Source of the DNA: Erysipelotrichaceae bacterium | GTDB taxonomy: Bacteria; Bacillota_I; Bacilli_A; Erysipelotrichales; Erysipelotrichaceae | NCBI GenBank assembly: GCA_900754715.1 | Contig: CAAEDX010000038.1 | Span: 1 to 5,864, forward strand | Direction of reading: 5' to 3' | DNA length: 5,864 nt | Part shown: in pieces, positions 1 to 5,785 of the stretch | How positions within the stretch are numbered: the first letter of the stretch is position 1 | How the letters are laid out: the number at the start of each line of letters is the position of its first letter | Made by a program: the position numbers and the translations under genes | The notes under the pieces: model-generated | Seen by the model: the letters and a program-made list of their open reading frames with translations, nothing else | What the model was told of the DNA's origin: nothing | The model's database searches: none

Positions 1-33
1 AACAAAATGGCAGGAAATGAGAGAAAGAAATCA

Positions 34-84
34 AGAAACGAAAAGTGGCCATTAGAAACGTTTCGTTTCTAATGGCCTTTTTTT
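34..84 (+). terminator. Strong intrinsic terminator of an upstream gene
   Basis: Positions 47-60 and 64-77 form a perfect 14-bp inverted repeat (GGCCATTAGAAACG and its complement) with a 3-nt TTT loop, followed by seven T residues at 78-84. This is a textbook rho-independent terminator for transcription from the left. The gene it ends is outside the window. A possible tail is the frame that stops with TGA at 18-20, but six codons cannot identify it. The heptamer AGAAACG occurs at 34-40 and again at 54-60, so the 3' arm could pair with either copy. The T tract lies on the plus strand, so the site should act in that direction. Confidence 0.93.
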
Positions 85-123
85 ACAGCGAAATGGAAAT
101 TTTACATAGATTTTACATTTCTA

Positions 124-152
124 TTGATTCCCAGAAGTCGGAGTGCTATTAT
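124..152 (+). promoter_or_regulatory. Sigma-A-type promoter of the EEP lipoprotein gene
   Basis: A -35 element TTGATT at 124-129 is separated by exactly 17 nt from a -10 element TATTAT at 147-152. The -10 is preceded by TGC, giving an extended -10. Transcription would begin near 158-160, leaving a leader of about 47 nt before the ATG at 207. The region between the upstream terminator and this promoter is AT-rich and holds no gene. Confidence 0.7.
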
Positions 153-164
153 ATTAAACAGAAG

Positions 165-174
165 AAAGCGCTTT
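165..174. promoter_or_regulatory. Possible cre-like (CcpA/LacI-family) operator
   Basis: AAAGCGCTTT is a perfect 10-nt palindrome lying a few bases after the predicted start of transcription. It matches the core of Gram-positive catabolite-responsive elements (the idealised site is TGAAAGCGCTTTCA), but the outermost bases do not match. A roadblock-type repressor site for CcpA or another LacI-family regulator is an inference from sequence and position. Confidence 0.4.
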
Positions 175-206
175 GTTTTACTATAATTTAGAGAGATAGA
201 GGAAAC

Positions 207-1145
207 ATGAAAAGATTATTTAAGAAGATGACCGTGGCTCTGTTTTGCGGAGCGATGGTGCTTGGCGGATGCAACGCAGATACGACAACCGATCCGCTCG
301 CCAAGGATGATGAGGCTTTGCGGGTCATGACCTTCAATCTGAAGGCAAAAGCGAGCATCGATCCGAATAAACAGGCAGAATGGGTCGCGTCTTATGACCC
401 GGATATCGTAGCTGCGCAAGAGGTCGATCGTTTTACCCAGCGTAATGACCTGGATGTTCCGCCGACCTTTGCGGAAGGCGGCAATTTCACAGACTATTTC
501 TTCTCAGAGCAGATGGAATTTCAGGGCGGTGAATATGGACTGGCGATCTTCTCATCCACTAAATTATCAGATAATGAGACGATCAACATTTATTCAGACG
601 ATTATCTGGAAGATGATGCCTTGCGTCAGCGCCAGCGTGAGCTGTTTGCCAATATGAGCGATGCCGATCCGCAGACTTCTGCCGATTATGACGCGTTCTG
701 CGAAGAACTAGCCAGCATCGGAAAGACAAGCATCGAACCCAATATCATCCAAAAGACCGTAGTGGAAAAAGATGGCAAGAAAGTATCGGTATATGGCGTG
801 CACCTGTCTTATGAGATGGAAGCGATCCGCGCGAAGCAGCGGGAGCAGCTGCTGCAGCTGATCGAAGAAGACGAAAATGATTACTTCGTCATCGTCGGCG
901 ATTTCAACGCTGATCAGGGCACATGTGAGATGAATGATTTTGTGACAAATGAAAAATTCAATCTGGCTAACGGCGCAGACGGCGTATGGCACGATACCTT
1001 CCCGATCGGTGACGATGAGAACATGAAGACATACAGCATCGACAATATCATCACTTCCAGCAACATCGAGATCACGAATGTGAATTATGTGAAGACAGAT
1101 CTTTCTGACCATACGATGATGTATGCGGACCTGATCTTGAAATGA
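207..1145 (+). CDS. Secreted lipoprotein, endonuclease/exonuclease/phosphatase (EEP) superfamily
   Basis: This is a 312-residue metal-dependent phosphodiesterase-type protein predicted to be anchored to the outer face of the membrane. Residues 1-22 form a lipoprotein signal: KRLFKK, a short hydrophobic stretch, then LGGC with the lipid-carrying Cys22. The EEP fold follows from about residue 37 to the end with its motifs in order: VMTFNLK (Asn44), DIVAAQEVD (Glu72), GLAIFS (111-116), VHLS (His199), IVGDFNAD (Asp232, Asn234), SIDNI (Asp279) and LSDH (Asp301, His302). The catalytic set therefore looks complete. The family includes DNases, sphingomyelinases and inositol phosphatases, and the substrate here cannot be told from sequence. 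The length is normal for the family. The start is supported by AGAGG at 198-202 and the signal peptide. The gene is monocistronic, with its own promoter and terminator, and may be under catabolite control through the palindrome at 165-174. Confidence 0.9.
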   Translation: MKRLFKKMTVALFCGAMVLGGCNADTTTDPLAKDDEALRVMTFNLKAKASIDPNKQAEWVASYDPDIVAAQEVDRFTQRNDLDVPPTFAEGGNFTDYFFSEQMEFQGGEYGLAIFSSTKLSDNETINIYSDDYLEDDALRQRQRELFANMSDADPQTSADYDAFCEELASIGKTSIEPNIIQKTVVEKDGKKVSVYGVHLSYEMEAIRAKQREQLLQLIEEDENDYFVIVGDFNADQGTCEMNDFVTNEKFNLANGADGVWHDTFPIGDDENMKTYSIDNIITSSNIEITNVNYVKTDLSDHTMMYADLILK

Positions 1146-1149
1146 GCAG

Positions 1150-1182
1150 AAAGAAGGCATAGACAGCGCCTTCTTTTTCTTT
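1150..1182 (+). terminator. Intrinsic terminator of the EEP lipoprotein gene
   Basis: AAAGAAGGC (1150-1158) pairs with GCCTTCTTT (1168-1176) across a 9-nt loop, and the 3' side runs into TTTTTCTTT. It starts five bases after the stop codon. Confidence 0.85.
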
Positions 1183-1200
1183 GCAGAAGAGATTGCCAAA

Positions 1201-1706
1201 ATGCGGATATTGTAGAACGCGAAATTTTATGATCTGGATGAAGAGATCAAGACCGCTTACGGGATGACCTTCTGAAGAAACCAAGATCTGCGTTGGATGC
1301 GATCGAAAGCGCAGCGGAACGAGGAAAAGCATTGGCGGATTATCCTTATCTTGGCCAGGAACGCATTTCCGGCCGCCTCTATATGCGTGACTATCATGAT
1401 CCGTAAAGCATCGAGCTTGATCAGCTCCTTTATCTGGGCATGATCGATTGCCCTATGCTCATCTGGAATCGCGACATCCGAAAAGAAGCGATCCGTACCA
1501 TAAAGTATCTGTGACTGGTTTTCCAGAAAACACGCGAATTGGTCGAACAAGAAGGGATTCAGACTTATGCGGAATTTGATGAACGCCATGCCATTCATTA
1601 CTGCTGCAAAGACTGGGTCGGCAGACTGGCCGAATTGCTCGAAGACAGCGGGAAGCATGAAGACGCGCAGGCTGTCATTGCCTGGAATCATCAGATGAAT
1701 GCATGA
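1201..1706 (+). pseudogene. Decayed gene of unknown family
   Basis: A protein-like reading can be followed on the plus strand but is broken in several places. The first frame starts with ATG at 1201, meets TAG at 1213-1215, and continues as FYDLDEEIKTAYG until about 1263. The reading then shifts to the frame beginning GAC at 1266. That frame runs as DLLKKPRSALDAIESAAERG and onward, with TAA at 1404-1406 and TGA at 1512-1514, to a final TGA at 1704-1706. The segments between the stops have an ordinary soluble, charged, mostly helical composition, for example RDIRKEAIRTIKYL and GRLAELLEDSGKHEDAQ. The original product would have been about 165-170 residues. A further shift after 1700 would extend it as HDHMMDQQDLKRKRLVIY to a TGA near 1760. 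I do not recognise the family. Three different stop codons plus a frameshift argue for decay rather than recoding. There is no convincing ribosome binding site before 1201. Confidence 0.6.
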
Positions 1707-1783
1707 CCATATGATGGACCAGCAGGATCTTAAGCGCAAAAGGCTGGTTATTTATTGAAAGATCGTGGAAAGAGCAATTTTAC

Positions 1784-1812
1784 TGTTCACATCGCTAAAG
1801 TGATGGTATAAT
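1784..1812 (+). promoter_or_regulatory. Promoter of the AGCS symporter gene
   Basis: TATAAT at 1807-1812 is a perfect -10 element and is preceded by TGG, giving an extended -10. The best -35 candidate at 17-nt spacing is TGTTCA (1784-1789), which is weak, as is usual for extended -10 promoters. Transcription would begin near 1819, giving a leader of about 43 nt. Confidence 0.7.
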
Positions 1813-1825
1813 CAAGCGGCATGTG

Positions 1826-1854
1826 TTCAGGAATGATCCTGAATGTGGAAAGGA
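1826..1854 (+). promoter_or_regulatory. Leader inverted repeat and ribosome binding site of the AGCS gene
   Basis: TTCAGGA (1826-1832) and TCCTGAA (1837-1843) form a 7-bp inverted repeat with a 4-nt loop in the short leader. The ribosome binding site GGAAAGGA follows at 1847-1854, 7 nt before the ATG at 1862. That spacing makes 1862 the likely start rather than the in-frame GTG at 1823, which would lie inside the leader. The repeat may be a small RNA hairpin or an operator; its role is unknown. Confidence 0.6.
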
Positions 1855-1861
1855 ACCTGCT

Positions 1862-3259
1862 ATGGCAATATTTAAAATGATCTATGATCTGTTATGGGGC
1901 GATCTCATCCATATCCCCCTTCCCGGCGGAAGCACGCTCGGGCTTTCATTATTGGTGCTCATCTTGGTGCCGGCGGGCATCTACTTTACCATACGGACGC
2001 GGTTTCTGCCGTTTCGGCTGTTTCTGGAGATGATCCGGGTAACGCTGGAAAACAATCAGAAAGGAGAGCGCGAAGGCATTTCTGGCGTGCAAGCGTTGAT
2101 CATCTCCACCGCGTGCCGTGTAGGTATGGGCAACCTGGTCGGTGTCGTAGCCGCCATATCGGCTGGCGGTGCCGGAGCGGTATTCTGGATGTGGGTGATC
2201 GCGCTGCTTGGCTCATCCACGGCATTTATCGAAGCGACATTGGCGCAGCTGTTCAAACAAAAGGATCCGCTGTATGGCGGTTACCGTGGTGGTCCGGCTT
2301 ATTACTTGCATCATCTGTTCATCCGCAAAGACAGCAGAAGAAAGCGGTCTGTGATCGCTTCGCTGTTTGCGCTTTCCGGCCTGATCTGTTGGTTCGGCAT
2401 CAGCCAGGTAACGGGCAATTCGATCTCTTCATCGTTTGAAAACGCGTTTAACATTCCGCCGCTGTATTCGACCATCGCGCTGGTCGCTGTCGCCGCCGTG
2501 ATCGTGCTGAGAAAGAACACGACCGTGAAGGTGCTCGATGTCATCGTGCCGATCATGGCCGCATGTTATTTTTTCATCACCGTGTTTATCATCATCCGCA
2601 ATGCGCCGATATTGCCGTCAGTATTCGAGCGGATATTCGCGGAAGCGTTCGGGTTGCGGCAGGCAGTGGCAGGCGGGATCGGCGCGGTGATCATGAACGG
2701 CGCCAAACGCGGATTGTTTTCCAATGAAGCAGGATCCGGCTCTGCGCCATGCGCGGCTGCGGCCGCAGACATCAGCCATCCGGCCAAAGAGGGGCTGCTG
2801 CAGGCATTGGGCGTGTTCATCGATACCATCGTGATCTGTACTTGTTCCGCAATGATCATGCTGCTGATGCCGCAAGGCATGAGCAGCGGTCTGGAAGGAA
2901 TGGACCTGCTGCAAAGCGCGATGCGTTATCATCTTGGCGAATTCGGTGTGATCTTCATTGCCGTCATCCTCTGGCTGTTCAGTTTCTCCACTTTTCTTGG
3001 CATCTTGTTTTATGCGCGTGCCAATGTGGCATATTTATTCGGGGACAGCTGGGCAGCGCAGACCATATACAAGATCCTGGCGCTGATCATGCTGTTTATC
3101 GGCGGTCTTGCAGCTTATCAGTTTGTCTGGGACCTCGGTGATGTCGGCGTCGGGCTCATGACCATCTTCAACATGATCGCGCTCATCCCGCTGGCGCCTA
3201 AAGCACTGGCTTCATTGCGAGATTATGAAAGACAGATCAAAGGACAAAGGGAAAAATGA
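1862..3259 (+). CDS. AGCS-family sodium:alanine/glycine symporter
   Basis: This 465-residue integral membrane protein belongs to the alanine-or-glycine:cation symporter (AGCS) family, which imports small neutral amino acids with Na+. It has about ten hydrophobic segments. Family motifs appear in order: the GMGNLVGVVAAI and GAGAVFWMW block (88-111), GGPAYYL (143-149), the hallmark GAKRGLFSNEAGSGSAP (280-296), HPAKEG (306-311), the DTIVICTCSAMIMLL helix (321-335) and FSFSTFLG (373-380). In the last block many members have a Gly-Glu pair a few residues on (YYYGE), whereas this protein has FYARAN, a local divergence. The length is typical. The start at 1862 is chosen for its AAAGGA site and because the 13 extra residues from the GTG at 1823 look non-native. 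The gene is monocistronic with its own promoter and ends just before a shared terminator. The exact substrate (alanine, glycine or serine) is not resolved. Confidence 0.93.
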   Translation: MAIFKMIYDLLWGDLIHIPLPGGSTLGLSLLVLILVPAGIYFTIRTRFLPFRLFLEMIRVTLENNQKGEREGISGVQALIISTACRVGMGNLVGVVAAISAGGAGAVFWMWVIALLGSSTAFIEATLAQLFKQKDPLYGGYRGGPAYYLHHLFIRKDSRRKRSVIASLFALSGLICWFGISQVTGNSISSSFENAFNIPPLYSTIALVAVAAVIVLRKNTTVKVLDVIVPIMAACYFFITVFIIIRNAPILPSVFERIFAEAFGLRQAVAGGIGAVIMNGAKRGLFSNEAGSGSAPCAAAAADISHPAKEGLLQALGVFIDTIVICTCSAMIMLLMPQGMSSGLEGMDLLQSAMRYHLGEFGVIFIAVILWLFSFSTFLGILFYARANVAYLFGDSWAAQTIYKILALIMLFIGGLAAYQFVWDLGDVGVGLMTIFNMIALIPLAPKALASLRDYERQIKGQREK

Positions 3260-3260
3260 A

Positions 3261-3284
3261 GACCCGGGCCGTATGGTCCGGGTC
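3261..3284. terminator. Shared hairpin terminator between convergent genes
   Basis: GACCCGGGCC (3261-3270) and GGTCCGGGTC (3275-3284) form a 10-bp stem with one G-U pair and a 4-nt loop. It lies directly between the stop of the plus-strand symporter (3259) and the stop of the minus-strand RCK remnant (3284-3286). Read on the minus strand it is followed by TTCATTTTT, a reasonable U tract. On the plus strand the tail is only TATTCATACATTTG, so termination there may be less efficient. Confidence 0.8.
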
Positions 3285-3668
3285 TATTCATACATTTGCT
3301 TTGCCAGGTGCTCTGCCATTTCCTGTTCAGGAAAAAGGAGGTCATCTGCGCCATTGTCTTTGAGCAGCTCAGCTTCAAGCTCATCATATGCCCGGGCGGA
3401 CACATGTCTGGCATGATGCTGCTTGAGCAATGCCGAAGCGATGAGCGCTGCGGTGAGTATATTTCTCTATATTTAAGGAAGCAAGAAAGGCCTTGTCACA
3501 GGAATCGCCTTGTATGGCCTGGAAGACATAGGGCCTGATGCGGTTCAGCTGTTCTTCATCATGGTCGATGGCCGTGACCTGGTATTCGGAAGTCAGTGCC
3601 TGTACCAGGCAGCATCCGCATATGCCGGCACCGATGATCAGCAGGGAACGCATATCCGGTGCCATCAT
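3284..3668 (-). pseudogene. Broken TrkA/KtrA-type RCK (NAD-binding) regulator
   Basis: The N-terminal part reads MRSLLIIGAGICGCCLVQAL and then VTAIDHDEEQLNRI. This is the Rossmann GxGxxG motif and the acidic residue after strand two, as in RCK-N domains of the K+ uptake regulators TrkA and KtrA. It continues through GDSCDKAFLASLNI, ending near 3468. The other half of the domain then appears in a different frame from 3457: LTAALIASALLKQHHARHVS, and later NGADDLLFPEQEMAEHLAKQ, to TAG at 3284-3286. The central piece normally reading like DVCIVAIGxDxxxS (about 15 residues) is absent, so both a deletion and a frame change occurred. Without the repair, translation stops near 3384. No C-terminal RCK domain follows. 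Translation is probably coupled to the ABC gene before it, whose stop overlaps the ATG at 3668 as ATGA; 3665 and 3653 are alternative starts. Confidence 0.75.
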
Positions 3669-5480
3669 TCGAACTGACTGTAGTACAGTGCCGCGTAAGC
3701 GCCGTTCTTTTTCAGCAGTTCTTCGTGACTGCCTTGTTCGATGATGTTCCCATGCTCCATGAACAAGATGATGTCAGCGTCACGAATGGTGGAAAGGCGA
3801 TGCGCGATGATGAAGCTTGTCCGACCTTTCATCAGCTGGTTCATCGCTTTGCCGATCTCGGTCTCGGTGCGGGTGTCCACGCTGCTTGTCGCTTCATCCA
3901 GGATCAGGATCGGCGGATCGCACAGGAACACTCTGGCGATCGTCAGCAGCTGCCGCTGTCCGGCTGAAAGCGCCGATGCTTCATTGTCCAATATCGTGTC
4001 ATATCCTTGCGGCATCGTACGAATGAAGTAATCGACCTTGGCAGCCTTGGCCGCGTCGACGATCTCTTCACGGGAAGCGCCGGGCTTGCCATAGGCGATG
4101 TTTTCGGCGACGGTTCCCTCAAACAGCCAGGTGTCCTGCAGCACCATGCCGAAGTTGCTGCGCAGCCCTTTTCGCGTCATATCGCTTGTCGATACACCAT
4201 CGATCGAGATCACACCGCCGCTGATCTCATAAAAGCGCATGAGCAGGTTGACCAAGGTGGTCTTTCCAGCGCCGGTGCTGCCGACGATGGCGATCTTTTG
4301 TCCTGGCTGCGCAGAGAAGCTGATGTTCTTCATCAGCAGGCGTCCAGGCTGGTAACCAAAGCTGACATGCTGGAAACTGATCTGTCCTTTTGTGTTTCTG
4401 AGGATGACCGGACTGGGTGTGTCCAGGCGCTTTTCTTCTTCATCCAGCATCTCAAACACACGCTCGGCGCTGGCCAATGCGGCCTGCAGAGAGTTGATCA
4501 TGAATGAAGCTTCGGTCAGCGGCTCGGCTGCCTGGTTGATATACTGGAAGAAAGCTTGTACGACACCGACGCTCATGCGGCCGTTGATCATCTCGCAGCC
4601 GGCGATGATCGCGATGACTACATGGGCCATTCTCGTCAGCAGCCGGATCAGCGGGTTGACGCAGTTGGTCAGGAAGTCTGCCTTCTGCGACGCGATGGCA
4701 TTCTTGGCTGCCGCCTCCTTTACCTTGGCGATGGAAGCATATTCATGGTTGTAAGCCTTGATGACGTCGCGGCCATTGTAAAACTCCTCCACGATGCCCG
4801 TCAGCTCGCCGATGGTCTCCTGACGCTCTGCCGCGCTTTCCAGATTTTTGCGTGCGACGGCTTTGGTGATCAGCATGCTGGCGATCATGAAGATCAGGGA
4901 GATGCAGGTCAGCTGAATGCTGTACATGAACATGACGATCAGTGAGCCGATGACGGTGCCGATCGCAACGATCATTTTCAGCAAGCCGGTCTGCAAGACC
5001 TCGGTGACCTTATCCAAGTCACTGGTGACACGGCTGAGGATCTCACCTGCTTTGTTCTGATCAAAGAAGCGCAGCGGCAGCCGGTTAAGTTTTTTCGCGA
5101 CCCGCTGCCGCAGCGAAAGCGTAAGATCCTCTGCTACGCTGGCCATCAGGAAAGACTGCAGATAATAAAAGATCCACGTCAGGAAATACTGTACGCTGAA
5201 CTGTGTCAGCTCTGCGCCCATGTTCTCCCAGGTGATGGAAAACGGCGTCCCCTGAGAGATGGCAGCCTGAATGCTCTGCCAGAGATGGTCGATGACGATG
5301 GCAGAGTACATCGGATTCCAGATGCTCAGCCCCTATATAGATGATGATCGAGATCCCGACGATCCCGAGCCGTACGCGCTGCCCTTTCAGCTGACGGCAG
5401 AGGCGTTTGGCCGTATCCCAGGCACGGGAAGACTTTTCAGGATTCATCATGCGTTCATGCTTCAGCTGTTTTGTGCTCAT
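3665..5480 (-). CDS. ABC exporter half-transporter, catalytic partner, with a 1-nt frameshift near the N-terminus
   Basis: This is a membrane exporter subunit (ABCB-like, type IV fold) of about 604 residues once the frameshift is repaired. A six-helix membrane domain covers roughly residues 35-320. The nucleotide-binding domain then has Walker A GSTGAGKTT (400-408), Q-loop Gln448, a variant signature LSAGQ (504-508), Walker B ILILDE with catalytic Glu529, D-loop SSVD and H-loop His560 (AHRLST). The catalytic residues are complete, so this is the active half of a heterodimer. The start at 5480 is set by AAAGGAGG (5491-5498) and an ATGA overlap with the upstream partner. Reading from there reaches IIIYIG and then leaves frame at a GGGG run (5330-5333). 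Removing one G restores GLSIWNPMYSAIVID. As given, only residues from Met57 (5311) on form one continuous frame. That Met is inside the first membrane helix, so it is unlikely to be a natural start. The substrate is unknown; relatives export drugs, lipids or peptides. Confidence 0.88.
5330..5333 (-). other. Frameshift site in the catalytic ABC subunit (GGGG run)
   Basis: On the minus strand the codons ATC TAT ATA GGG lead into an extra G, then CTG AGC ATC TGG AAT CCG ATG in a new frame. The downstream frame has a TAG just upstream, so it cannot have been entered from farther left. Deleting one of the four Gs joins two halves of a normal first membrane helix. It may be a true mutation or a sequencing or assembly error. 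Confidence 0.8.
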
Positions 5481-5785
5481 GATTCTTTTGCCTCCTTTGT
5501 CTGTGAGGTATAGATCTCCTGATAGACACTGCATGTCTTCAGCAGCTCATCATGGGTGCCGATGCCGGCCATCTTGCCTTCGTGAAGCACGATGATCTGC
5601 TCAGCGTTGCGGATGGTGCTGACACGCTGTGCCACGATGAGGACGGCCGCATCCTTGGTCTCTTTTTTCAGCGCCTTGCGCAGCGCGGCATCGGTCTTGA
5701 AATCCAGTGCTGAGAAGCTGTCATCGAAGATATACAGCTGCGGTTTCTTTACCAGCGCCCGCGCGATAGACAGGCGCTGTTTCTG
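5477..5785 (-). pseudogene. C-terminal part of the degenerate ABC exporter partner, interrupted by an inserted element
   Basis: Only the last 102 residues are in the window, starting at the Gln of the ABC signature: QKQRLSIARALVKKPQ, Walker B LYIFDDS, D-loop SALD, the H-loop region IVAQRVSTI, then HEGKMAGIGTHDELL and a short tail. Two catalytic residues are replaced: the Walker B glutamate is Asp (FDDS rather than DEA) and the H-loop histidine is Gln (AQR rather than AHR). This marks the degenerate half of a heterodimeric exporter, partner to the gene ending at 3665. The stop TGA (5477-5479) overlaps the partner's ATG. The expected GG before the Gln is missing: beyond 5785 the sequence departs completely from ABC coding sequence and matches a group II intron start. 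The rest of the gene presumably lies beyond that element, outside the window. Because the inserted intron is antisense to the gene, it could not be spliced out of this gene's transcript. Confidence 0.82.
5491..5498 (-). promoter_or_regulatory. Ribosome binding site of the catalytic ABC subunit
   Basis: AAAGGAGG on the minus strand sits inside the last codons of the upstream partner gene, about 10 nt before the ATG at 5480. It fixes the start of the downstream subunit and supports translational coupling of the pair. Confidence 0.75.

Noticed and set aside
34..77. Attenuator or riboswitch from alternative pairing of the two AGAAACG copies
   Set aside because: The downstream arm forms a perfect 14-bp hairpin that would easily outcompete the 7-bp alternative, and there is no leader peptide or aptamer-like structure.
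708..1199. Open minus-strand frame of 163 codons
   Set aside because: It lies antisense to the C-terminal half of the EEP lipoprotein gene, crosses its terminator and has no family motifs.
1257..1739. Open minus-strand frame of 160 codons
   Set aside because: It is antisense to the decayed plus-strand gene, has no ribosome binding site or recognisable motif, and its composition is that of an antisense shadow. The plus-strand reading looks more like a real protein despite its stops.
2749..3141. Plus-strand frame of 130 codons inside the symporter gene
   Set aside because: It is out of frame within a strongly supported AGCS gene, rich in Arg, His and Cys as shadow frames often are, with no start signal.
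4007..4507. Plus-strand frame of 166 codons
   Set aside because: It is a shadow of the ABC nucleotide-binding domain on the minus strand, which has full Walker A, Walker B and H-loop motifs.
5326..5340. Programmed ribosomal frameshift in the ABC gene
   Set aside because: The change needed is +1 at GGGG, with no slippery heptamer, hungry codon or stimulatory hairpin evident, and ABC half-transporters are not known to use recoding. Mutation or sequence error is simpler.
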